Shown here: one piece after another, positions 58,056-64,000 of the stretch
Layout: the number at the start of each line of letters is the position of its first letter
Numbering within the stretch: the stretch's first letter is position 1
Assembly: GCA_910575405.1 (NCBI GenBank)
Contig: CAJTER010000018.1
Coordinates: 1 to 64,000 of the forward strand
Reading direction: 5' to 3'
Length of the DNA stretch: 64,000 nucleotides
From: Clostridia bacterium
GTDB lineage: Bacteria > Bacillota > Clostridia > Peptostreptococcales > Anaerovoracaceae
Made by a program: the position numbers and the translations under genes
The notes under the pieces: model-generated
What the model was told of the DNA's origin: nothing
What the model saw: the letters and a program-made list of their open reading frames with translations, nothing else
The model's database searches: none

Positions 58056-58367
58056 ATGCTGTTACTCACCATCAATTACGTACCGGGAAAGGAAATCGAG
58101 GCCCTGGGCATTGTAAAGGGAAACGTAGTCCAGTCCAAACACATCGGAAGAGACATCATGGCAGGACTGAAAAACGTAGTAGGCGGAGAAATTGAAAGCT
58201 ACACCCAGATGCTGATAGAGGCCAGGGAAATCGCCACGCAGAGAATGGTCAAGGAGGCCGAAGCCATGGGAGCGGACGCAGTTATCCGGATAGAATACGC
58301 CACCAGTGCCATCATGGATGGCACAGCGGAAATGGTCGCCTATGGAACGGCAGTCAAGTACAAATAG
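58056..58367 (+). CDS. YbjQ-family (heavy-metal-binding domain) protein
   Basis: The 103-residue protein of the YbjQ/UPF0145 family shows LGIVKGNVVQSKHIGRDIMA near the N-terminus, then KNVVGGEIESYTQMLIEARE and EAMGADAVIRIEYATSAIMD. Members form pentamers and have been given heavy-metal-binding annotation without firm proof. AAAGGAGG precedes the start. It is the first gene of the palindrome-controlled operon with the SPFH and ribbon-helix-helix genes. Confidence 0.92.
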   Translation: MLLLTINYVPGKEIEALGIVKGNVVQSKHIGRDIMAGLKNVVGGEIESYTQMLIEAREIATQRMVKEAEAMGADAVIRIEYATSAIMDGTAEMVAYGTAVKYK

Positions 58368-58391
58368 GAGAGTACAAAGGAGGGAGACAAC

Positions 58392-59399
58392 ATGAATAAG
58401 GGATTTATCAATACGGAAATTGAAGAAAAAGAATTAAAGCCATTCAGCGGCATGGCTATGCTGATAATTTTGATTTTAGCCATTCTGGCATCCATTGCAG
58501 CTATCATTTGGACAGCTGCAGGAGAGGCTCCGGAAGACTATTTTGTAGTTATTGTTGCCGCAGTTATCGTAATCTGCCTGGCAAGCGTGATGATCGGCGG
58601 ACTGAGGGTCATCAACCCAAACGAAGCGCTGGTCTTGACTTTGTTCGGAAAATACTATGGGACCATTAAAAAGCACGGATTTTTCTTTGTCAACCCATTT
58701 GCAACAGGCAGAAACCCGGTGGCCGAACAGGGGGGCGCGGAAAGCCTGCTGGAAGAGATCAGCGAAAACAGCAAAAAAGGCAAGGCAAAAAAGCAGAGCA
58801 TAAGCAAAAAAGTTTCTACAAAAGTTCTGACCTTTAACAATGGAACTCAGAAAGTCAACGACGCCATGGGAAATCCCATCATCATCGGAGCCATCGTCGT
58901 CTGGAAGGTGCAGAACCCGACAAAGGCCGTCTTCAACGTCGATGATTACTTCCAGTACCTGTCCACCCAGTGCGATTCCACCATCCGGAGCATCGCCAGA
59001 CTCTATCCTTATGATACCATGGAGGAAACGGATACAGACGAAAAGACCCTGCGGGGTAGCAGCCAGGAAATCGCCGACACCATGAAGCAAAAGTTGCAGC
59101 AGACCGTGGAAGACGCGGGCCTGGAAATCCTGGAAGTACGCATCACCCACCTGTCCTACGCGGAAGAAATCGCGGCGGCAATGCTTCAGAGACAGCAGGC
59201 AACCGCTATCATCGCGGCAAGGCAGAAAATCGTTACAGGCGCAGTAGGCATGGTAAAATCCGCCCTGGATCAGCTGGGCGAAGAGGATATCGTCATTTTG
59301 GACGAAGAGCGGAAAGCAGCTATGGTGAGCAATCTCCTGGTAGTACTCTGCGGAAACAAAGAGGCTCAGCCCATTGTAAACAGCGGGACCATCTACTAA
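58392..59399 (+). CDS. SPFH/Band 7-domain membrane protein
   Basis: The 335-residue protein has two N-terminal membrane helices (MAMLIILILAILASIAAIIW and FVVIVAAVIVICLASVMIGG) and an SPFH domain (GLRVINPNEALVLTLFGKYY, VWKVQNPTKAVFNVDDY, QQTVEDAGLEILEVRITHLS, YAEEIAAAMLQRQQATAIIA). It is related to flotillin/stomatin-type scaffolds that form membrane microdomains. A short C-terminal helical region is present in place of a long coiled coil. AAAGGAGG precedes the start by a few nucleotides; the downstream Arc-like gene begins 13 nt after its stop. Confidence 0.93.
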   Translation: MNKGFINTEIEEKELKPFSGMAMLIILILAILASIAAIIWTAAGEAPEDYFVVIVAAVIVICLASVMIGGLRVINPNEALVLTLFGKYYGTIKKHGFFFVNPFATGRNPVAEQGGAESLLEEISENSKKGKAKKQSISKKVSTKVLTFNNGTQKVNDAMGNPIIIGAIVVWKVQNPTKAVFNVDDYFQYLSTQCDSTIRSIARLYPYDTMEETDTDEKTLRGSSQEIADTMKQKLQQTVEDAGLEILEVRITHLSYAEEIAAAMLQRQQATAIIAARQKIVTGAVGMVKSALDQLGEEDIVILDEERKAAMVSNLLVVLCGNKEAQPIVNSGTIY

Positions 59400-59412
59400 A
59401 GGGGCTGGTTTT

Positions 59413-59667
59413 ATGAGCGAAGGATTGGAGAAAAAAGAACAGCAGCTCCAGAAAAAGCTGGAAAAGCTGGAAGCCATGGAAGCGGAAATCAAAGCCAGAG
59501 AGAAAAAACTAAAAGAAGCGGAAAAAAAGAAAAAACAGATTCTGCTGAGGATTTCACCGTCTTTGTGGGACGAAATCGCAAAATGGGCGGAGGAAGACTT
59601 CCGATCCATAAACGGCCAGATCGAATACCTTCTGGCAGAGTGTGTAAAAAAGAGGAAAAATAGATAA
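59413..59667 (+). CDS. Arc-type ribbon-helix-helix protein with coiled-coil N-terminus
   Basis: In this 84-residue protein residues 1-42 form a very charged coiled coil (KKEQQLQKKLEKLEAMEAEI). Residues 43-80 form a ribbon-helix-helix of the Arc/MetJ type (ILLRISPSLWDEIAKWAEED, FRSINGQIEYLLAECVKKRK). The motif F-R-S-I-N-G-Q-I-E matches Arc's helix A/B turn. It is the last gene of the operon and probably represses it at the 57998-58032 palindrome. The coiled coil could tether it to the SPFH protein (inferred). Confidence 0.88.
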   Translation: MSEGLEKKEQQLQKKLEKLEAMEAEIKAREKKLKEAEKKKKQILLRISPSLWDEIAKWAEEDFRSINGQIEYLLAECVKKRKNR

Positions 59668-59673
59668 ACGAGG

Positions 59674-59724
59674 AAAGAGGGAGCTAAGCAGCCGCATGGT
59701 ATTTGCGGGCGCGAGGCTCCCTTT
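59674..59724. terminator. Terminator between the Arc-like and PIN genes
   Basis: AAAGAGGGAGC (59674-59684) and GCTCCCTTT (59716-59724) form a stem with a long loop, placed between convergent genes. Confidence 0.65.
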
Positions 59725-60137
59725 CATCTAATTTGCAAAAGGAGCTCTGCGGGCAAAAGTGCCGGAATATCAAATTCTTCAAAATCCTTTTTGTTTCGAG
59801 TGATGATATAGCTGCAATGAATTGATTTTGCACAGGTAGCGACAAGGCAATCCTCAAAATCCTTTGCTTTCTTTTGAAATGCCATAAGAACGTCATCGTT
59901 GGTGACACTGCATATTTTCATAATCTCTAAAAGTTTTCCCACAGCCTGATATGCCATCTGGGTGCTATGCGTGTATTTCCGCACAAGATAATAAATATCC
60001 GTAACTGAGGATGCAGATACAAATCCATCTATTTTATGTTCTTCACAAAGACTTAAAACTCGACAGGAATCTTCCACAAAAGGCTCCCGTTCCAATAACA
60101 CATCAAGGATGATATTCGTGTCACACATGATTTTCAT
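59724..60137 (-). CDS. PIN-domain toxin (VapC-like)
   Basis: The 137-residue PIN-domain protein, probably a ribonuclease toxin, has the acidic residues in CDTNIILDVLLEREPFVED, SSVTDIYYLV, KAKDFEDCLVATCAKS and TRNKKDFEEF (metal-binding Asp/Glu positions). The gene overlaps the antitoxin gene (its start lies inside the last antitoxin codons), so they are translationally coupled. Of the two genes only this has the PIN fold. It is a type II toxin-antitoxin pair, toxin second. Confidence 0.9.
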   Translation of the reverse strand: MKIMCDTNIILDVLLEREPFVEDSCRVLSLCEEHKIDGFVSASSVTDIYYLVRKYTHSTQMAYQAVGKLLEIMKICSVTNDDVLMAFQKKAKDFEDCLVATCAKSIHCSYIITRNKKDFEEFDIPALLPAELLLQIR

Positions 60138-60348
60138 ACTTTAACAACCGCTCCTCTCGCAGAGAATCCATATCAATATCAGAGGGAACATCTTTCAGCA
60201 TACCGCGGAGAGAATCTACAGCAGAAATATGAGGATTCACAACCTTGGCAATGGTTTTTCCATTACGGGTGATAAAAATGTCTTCCTTGGCGATCAAGTC
60301 AAGGTATTTTCCAAAATTGGTTTTGAATTCCGTTGCTGTGACAACCAT
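60121..60348 (-). CDS. Phd/YefM-family antitoxin
   Basis: The 75-residue protein starts at ATG 60348 with AAAGGTGG 8 nt upstream. It shows the Phd/YefM DNA-binding fold: TATEFKTNFGKYLDLIAKED and IFITRNGKTIAKVV. The acidic C-terminus (MDSLREERLLKYENHV) would bind the PIN toxin. Antitoxins of this type repress their own promoter, here at 60383-60411. Confidence 0.9.
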   Translation of the reverse strand: MVVTATEFKTNFGKYLDLIAKEDIFITRNGKTIAKVVNPHISAVDSLRGMLKDVPSDIDMDSLREERLLKYENHV

Positions 60349-60382
60349 AATAAATTCCACCTTTCTTAGTTATTTTAGTCAT

Positions 60383-60411
60383 ATTATATGCGATTTTAAA
60401 GAGATAATCAA
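60383..60411 (-). promoter_or_regulatory. Promoter of the antitoxin-toxin pair
   Basis: On the minus strand TTGATT (60411-60406), 17 bp and TATAAT (60388-60383) lie 35 nt before the antitoxin start. Repression by the antitoxin is expected for the family. The plus-strand part of the gap (60412-60600) has no further gene. Confidence 0.65.
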
Positions 60412-60600
60412 CAAAATCGTGCGAAATTATAAAATCAAATAAAAAATCGTTCGATATAGGAAACGGATCTGTTCTACAGTTCAATTTTCTCAGAGCTACT
60501 TTGAAACAGTAGCAAAAAAAATAAGGTGATGATATAATAGGAATGAATCAAAACGGGTAATATTGATAAAGGGAGATGGTAGATAGAATAATGGAGATGT

Positions 60601-60789
60601 ATGATTATGAATGGACAAATGAACAAATATAGAGAAAGCTTGCGCAATATGGGAGCACCGGCGCCGCTTAGCAAATGCCCGCAGATTAAAATGGACTTGA
60701 GCGGAATGCTGAAATACGCAAAACAAAAAGGCGTACAGCCATTTGAGCTATCGGAAGCGGAAAAAAAGAATTTTATGAAAGCAAAATAG
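60601..60789 (+). CDS. Small protein, hypothetical
   Basis: The 62-residue basic protein (MNKYRESLRNMGAPAPLSKC then KMDLSGMLKYAKQKGVQPFE, ending LSEAEKKNFMKAK) looks helical and cytoplasmic. GGAG lies 4 nt before ATG 60601 and 10 nt before the in-frame ATG 60607. It resembles small uncharacterised clostridial proteins with a core of the form LxxYAKxKGVxxxELSxxEK. It directly precedes the aminopeptidase gene (31 nt), so the two may be co-transcribed. Confidence 0.65.
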   Translation: MIMNGQMNKYRESLRNMGAPAPLSKCPQIKMDLSGMLKYAKQKGVQPFELSEAEKKNFMKAK

Positions 60790-60820
60790 AAAGCGTCATT
60801 AAAAAAGGAGAATTTAGAAT

Positions 60821-62200
60821 ATGTACAGAGAAAACGCATGGAAATCTTATACGGAAAAGGAAGTCAGTCAATTAATGGAATTCAGCGAAGGCTACAGGGA
60901 CTTTCTCACAAGAGGAAAAACGGAGCGCATATGTGTCCAGCTGGCTCTCAGAGCAGCCGAGGAAAAGGGCTTTCGCAGACTGGAACATTTCCTGGACACA
61001 GGGGAGCGGATAAAGCCGGGAGACAAGGTTTACGCCCTGAACCGGGACAAGAACATCGCTCTTTTTGTGATAGGGGAAAAGCCTCTTGAGGAAGGTCTGC
61101 GGGCTTTAGGCGCTCACATCGATTCGCCCCGGCTGGATTTAAAGCAGAACCCTCTTTACGAAAGCGAAGGAACGGCGCTCCTGGATACCCATTATTACGG
61201 CGGCATCAAAAAGTACCAGTGGGTCACCCTTCCTCTGGCTCTTCACGGCGTAGTGATCAAAAAAGACGGGACGCGAATTGATCTGGAAATCGGAGAAAAA
61301 GATGAGGAGCCGGTCTTCGTAATCAGCGATCTGCTGATCCACCTTGCCGCCGACCAGCTGAAAGAAAAAGGTGCAAAGGTCATTGAAGGAGAAAATCTGG
61401 ATGTGACTGTTGGCAGCATTCCTTTGAAAGACGTGGAAAAGGATGCGGTAAAGGCCAATATCCTGCGGATTTTAAAGGAAACCTATCAGATAGAAGAGGA
61501 GGATTTTCTCAGCGCGGAAATTGAAGTGGTGCCTGCCGGAAAGGCGCGGGACTGCGGCCTTGATCGGAGCATGATCGCAGGCTATGGCCACGACGACCGT
61601 GTATGTGCCTATACCTCTCTTGCAGCCATCCTGGAGGTAGACGCCTGTCAGTACACAAACTGCTGCTTCCTGGTGGACAAAGAGGAAATCGGAAGCGTAG
61701 GGGCAACCGGCGCTCAGTCTCTGTTTATGGAAAATACCATTGCGCAGCTGATAGCCTGCACGGGCGGCGAGTCCATGCTCAAGACAAGAAAGGCTCTGTC
61801 CAATACGAAGATGCTTTCCAGTGATGTAAGCGCGGCAGTGGATCCCCTTTATGTCAATGTCAGTGAAAAGAAAAACGCCGCATACCTTGGAAACGGCATT
61901 GTATTCAACAAATATACGGGAGCCAGAGGAAAGAGCGGCTGCAACGACGCGAATCCGGAATATATGGCAGAGCTGCGGCGCGTTCTCGACGATGCCAGAG
62001 TCCACTATCAGACAGCGGAGCTGGGAAAAGTCGATCAGGGTGGCGGTGGAACCATCGCCTATATTATGGGAAATTACACCATGGACGTTATTGATGCCGG
62101 CGTTCCAGTGCTCAATATGCATGCACCGTGGGAAGTCGTTTCCAAGGCAGACGTATACGAAGCCTATCGGGCTTACAAAGCATTTTTGAGCCAGATTTAA
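60821..62200 (+). CDS. M18-family aminopeptidase
   Basis: The 459-residue cytoplasmic zinc aminopeptidase has M18 metal ligands in GAHIDSPRLDLKQNPLYES (His), AGYGHDDRVCAYTSL (Asp-Asp), LVDKEEIGSVGATGAQS (catalytic and metal Glu), SSDVSAAVDPLYV (Asp) and LNMHAPWEVVSKADVYEAYR (His). It removes N-terminal, often acidic, residues from peptides, in keeping with amino-acid fermentation. AAAGGAGAA precedes the start. The length agrees with bacterial M18 (ApeA/ApeB). Confidence 0.95.
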   Translation: MYRENAWKSYTEKEVSQLMEFSEGYRDFLTRGKTERICVQLALRAAEEKGFRRLEHFLDTGERIKPGDKVYALNRDKNIALFVIGEKPLEEGLRALGAHIDSPRLDLKQNPLYESEGTALLDTHYYGGIKKYQWVTLPLALHGVVIKKDGTRIDLEIGEKDEEPVFVISDLLIHLAADQLKEKGAKVIEGENLDVTVGSIPLKDVEKDAVKANILRILKETYQIEEEDFLSAEIEVVPAGKARDCGLDRSMIAGYGHDDRVCAYTSLAAILEVDACQYTNCCFLVDKEEIGSVGATGAQSLFMENTIAQLIACTGGESMLKTRKALSNTKMLSSDVSAAVDPLYVNVSEKKNAAYLGNGIVFNKYTGARGKSGCNDANPEYMAELRRVLDDARVHYQTAELGKVDQGGGGTIAYIMGNYTMDVIDAGVPVLNMHAPWEVVSKADVYEAYRAYKAFLSQI

Positions 62201-62251
62201 GAAACGGGAAGTGGAACGCATAAAAGGGAAAGAAAAAAGGGGGAGTATCCT

Positions 62252-62758
62252 ATGCAGCTTGGAATTACAATTCCTTTGGAGCGGTTTTTAAAAATAGAAA
62301 AGCCGCCTTATGGGCAGGCCCTGGATAATCTGTTTTGCTGGGAGCTTCATGTCATCCTGCTGCAGGGACAGCCATCTCTCATAGGAGTAAACTGTGGAAC
62401 CCGCTTTTCCTTTGTGCGGGCCGGATTTTCTTCTCAGGATGGGAAGCAGCTGAGCAGCCTGGTTGTGGGGGAGATAGAGGAAAGCCTGCGTGAAGCGGGA
62501 ATCTCGGATGGATACATCGGGAAATATATGAAAAAGGCCAGGGAGCCGCAGCTGACCAAAACCCATGGCAGGAGCCAGGTGGCCTATCTTAACAAGGCAG
62601 TAGAGCTTTTGATGTGGAACGATGTAGCATTTGACAGTCTGGGAAAGCGCCAGAGCCTTCTCAACGATATACTCAACAGGACGCCGACAAAATGTACTGG
62701 CTGCAAAGAGCCGGAGCCGCCGGTCTGCCGCCTGCTGGAAATGCTGGAAAACCTGTGA
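62252..62758 (+). CDS. DUF6933-like hypothetical protein
   Basis: The 168-residue protein begins MQLGITIPLERFLKIEKPP. It shows NLFCWELHVILLQGQPSLIG, VVGEIEESLREAGISDGYIG and TKTHGRSQVAYLNKAVELLM, the last an Arg/Asn-rich helix. This arrangement resembles the DUF6933 group, small soluble proteins of unknown role, but the assignment is by eye. The C-terminal third adds a CxxC (CTGCKEPEPPVCRLLEML) not expected there. A GGGGGAG site precedes it, 52 nt after the aminopeptidase. Confidence 0.7.
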   Translation: MQLGITIPLERFLKIEKPPYGQALDNLFCWELHVILLQGQPSLIGVNCGTRFSFVRAGFSSQDGKQLSSLVVGEIEESLREAGISDGYIGKYMKKAREPQLTKTHGRSQVAYLNKAVELLMWNDVAFDSLGKRQSLLNDILNRTPTKCTGCKEPEPPVCRLLEMLENL

Positions 62759-62850
62759 ACCCAGCTATCCGTCTCTTCTGCAAAGAACAGGGGCGCGGCA
62801 GTATGCATATAGTAAAGGAGACCTTTTACAGGTAAAGGAGGAAATTTGCT

Positions 62851-63420
62851 ATGGCAATCAAACTGTTTATCGACCAGGGCCACAACCCGCAGAACCCCAA
62901 TTCCGGGGCAGAGGCAAACGGAGTGCGGGAGCAGGATATTACTTACGACATCGGAGTGCGACTGGCCGAGCTTTTAAGGGCAGACCCTAATTTTGAGGTG
63001 ATGCTTTCGCGAAATTACCCCCAGGAGCAGCTGGGAACCAGCAATGCCACCAGCCTTCAGGCCAGGGTATACGCAGCCAACACATGGGGAGCGGACTACT
63101 TTATCAGTCTCCACTGCAACGCCAGTACAAACACAGCAGCCAGCGGCAGCGAAGCATATGTCTACAGCGAAACGACCCCAGCATACGGACTGGGACAGCA
63201 GATACTGGAAGGACTTCACGATATGACAGGCCTTGCCAACCGGGGAGTCTTCGTACGGCCTGGGCTTTACGTGCTGAGGGCAACGTCCATGCCATCGGTT
63301 CTGGTGGAAATGGGCTACATTACAAACCTGAATGATGTATACCTACTGGTCAACGATCCTCAGAGCTTTGCAAAAGGGATTTACAGAGGGATCCGGCTTT
63401 ATTTCGGTCTCACATCCTGA
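62851..63420 (+). CDS. N-acetylmuramoyl-L-alanine amidase, no signal peptide
   Basis: The 189-residue single Amidase_3 domain has zinc and catalytic residues in IKLFIDQGHNPQNPNSGAEA (His), VREQDITYDIGVRLAELL (Glu), DYFISLHCNASTN (His) and SVLVEMGYITNLNDVYLLV (Glu). It lacks a signal peptide, so it may leave the cell by another route, act on recycled muropeptides, or act only upon lysis or sporulation. No phage genes lie nearby. AAAGGAGG precedes the start. Confidence 0.92.
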   Translation: MAIKLFIDQGHNPQNPNSGAEANGVREQDITYDIGVRLAELLRADPNFEVMLSRNYPQEQLGTSNATSLQARVYAANTWGADYFISLHCNASTNTAASGSEAYVYSETTPAYGLGQQILEGLHDMTGLANRGVFVRPGLYVLRATSMPSVLVEMGYITNLNDVYLLVNDPQSFAKGIYRGIRLYFGLTS

Positions 63421-63476
63421 GAAGAATGAGAAGAGGCTCTGGAAAACGTATTTGAAGAAACATATGGAGGAAGAGA

Positions 63477-63740
63477 ATGGATAAAAAATATGTAAAAGCA
63501 TGGAAGTACGGCGGCAGAGCGCAAATTACAGTAACCATCAGTGAAACGGGAAAAAAGGAAGATGAAATAGTCGTTACCAGAACCTCAGATGAGAAAAAGG
63601 CCCTGGAAGCTGTAAAACACTACATGAAAAAAGGATATGCCAGCTATGAGAAAATGCGCGAAGAGGCTTATGATGAAGAGGTTGCGGCAAAACTCATTGA
63701 GGATATGCTCTTTGGAGCAAAAAAAGGCCCAAAGGAATGA
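63477..63740 (+). CDS. Small charged protein, hypothetical
   Basis: The 87-residue protein (WKYGGRAQITVTISETGKKE, TRTSDEKKALEAVKHYMKKG, then KLIEDMLFGAKKGPKE) appears to be a beta-strand pair followed by two helices. It has no Cys, membrane helix or signal. GGAGGAAG precedes the start. I do not recognise the family. It is the last plus-strand gene before the terminator at 63794. Confidence 0.7.
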   Translation: MDKKYVKAWKYGGRAQITVTISETGKKEDEIVVTRTSDEKKALEAVKHYMKKGYASYEKMREEAYDEEVAAKLIEDMLFGAKKGPKE

Positions 63741-63793
63741 GGCAGTTGCCTGATTTCAGGCCGGGCAATACAAAGGGGGTATTCAAAAAACAG

Positions 63794-63840
63794 AAAATGT
63801 GTACAAATCATAAAAAATGACTGATTTGTACACATTTTTT
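63794..63840. terminator. Bidirectional terminator before pilT
   Basis: AAAATGTGTACAAATCA (63794-63810) and TGATTTGTACACATTTT (63822-63838) form a perfect 17-bp stem with an 11-nt loop, followed by T on the plus strand and flanked by A-rich sequence for the minus strand. Confidence 0.85.
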
Positions 63841-63861
63841 CTTGTGCGTAACATTCTGCCT

Positions 63862-64000
63862 CTATTTCAGCTTTTTGGAGAGCATTTCCGGATTGGTAGC
63901 ATAGGTCAGAGCCGTTTCCTTGGTAATCTCGCCTTTCTGGTATAACTTTGCCAGACTGGAGTCCATGGAAATAAGCTCATCGCTGGCAGAGGAATAGACG
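63862..64000 (-). CDS. pilT: PilT-like twitching-motility ATPase, C-terminal end (partial)
   Basis: The last 45 residues and stop of a minus-strand gene are visible; the rest lies beyond the window. They read VYSSASDELISMDSSLAKLY, QKGEITKETALTYATNPEML, SKKLK. This is the characteristic C-terminus of PilT (MxSMDxSLAxLYxxGxIxxETALxYAxNPExL), the hexameric ATPase that retracts type IV pili. It implies a type IV pilus locus to the right of the window. Confidence 0.85.
   Translation of the reverse strand, partial: VYSSASDELISMDSSLAKLYQKGEITKETALTYATNPEMLSKKLK

Noticed and set aside
58476-59609. A 377-codon minus-strand frame opposite the SPFH gene
   Set aside because: The SPFH frame has clear domain motifs, operon spacing and a ribosome binding site; the opposite frame has none.
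62851-63420. Prophage endolysin interpretation of the leaderless amidase
   Set aside because: No holin, tail, portal or integrase gene is in the surrounding 10 kb.

Overview
The window looks like a chromosomal segment of an anaerobic, amino-acid-fermenting member of the Clostridia (Bacillota). This is inferred from strong AGGAGG-type ribosome binding sites, close-packed short operons, sigma-A promoters of TTGACA/TATAAT type, and gene content: AzlCD, catabolic threonine ammonia-lyase, DUF362-ferredoxin, a cysteine desulfurase-family protein, YbjQ/SPFH, M18 aminopeptidase and PilT. A sigma-54 activator whose sensor domain resembles the lysine-fermentation enzyme 3,5-diaminohexanoate dehydrogenase points the same way. 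No ribosomal RNA, prophage or intact CRISPR array is present. One tRNA (Glu, CTC) is seen.

Layout. 1-2.4 kb is a mobile-element scrapyard: transposase fragments, one orphan CRISPR-like repeat, a broken RecG-like tail, and an intact IS110-family element just upstream of asnS. 3.9-8.6 kb is a divergent unit: a MerR regulator carrying a zinc ribbon and methyltransferase-like domain faces a GPH-type symporter and an amidohydrolase across a promoter with the 19-bp spacer typical of MerR control. 9-13.7 kb holds a double-MarR protein, a membrane protein fused to a cytidylate-kinase-like domain, and an FtsA-like ATPase with a long C-terminal extension. 14-19.3 kb has transporters (two EamA, AzlCD), a nitroreductase, a Spx/ArsC-like protein and small proteins.

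20-27 kb carries the sigma-54 activator with a HisD-family dehydrogenase, a large secreted beta-helix-like lipoprotein and a DUF815 ATPase. 27-30.4 kb is threonine ammonia-lyase convergent with branched-chain aminotransferase, then a SanA/YdcF protein. 30.5-39.5 kb begins with an AAA-ATPase/PD-(D/E)XK nuclease gene flanked by 27-bp direct repeats that interrupt the 5' region of the DUF362 gene. A housekeeping stretch follows (cysteine desulfurase family, RNase HI, YycJ, RlmH, HD protein, Crp/Fnr regulator, purple-acid-phosphatase-like protein).

39.6-46.8 kb has an ArsR regulator, an orphan membrane histidine kinase, an OPA-type transporter with a hydantoinase/oxoprolinase, a HAD phosphatase and a Uma2 protein. 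47-50.5 kb is a 2-aminoethylphosphonate module: phosphonoacetaldehyde hydrolase, OPA-type transporter and 2-AEP:pyruvate transaminase, with codon use (almost only AGA for Arg in phnX) suggesting high expression. 51.7-64 kb holds an amino-acid permease, a small hydrophobic peptide gene, an ABC-class ATPase, two amidases, a CdaR regulator, a YbjQ-SPFH-Arc operon behind a palindromic operator, a PIN/Phd toxin-antitoxin pair, an M18 aminopeptidase, and the 3' end of a pilT gene.

The best candidates for something undescribed are: (i) the nuclease cassette with 27-bp flanking repeats, (ii) the sigma-54 activator that has captured a diaminohexanoate-dehydrogenase-like sensor next to a stand-alone HisD-like enzyme, (iii) the MerR-methyltransferase regulator with its facing operon, (iv) the membrane/cytidylate-kinase fusion under a double-MarR protein, and (v) the palindrome-controlled YbjQ-SPFH-Arc operon. 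Family assignments were made by reading the sequence and not by database search.
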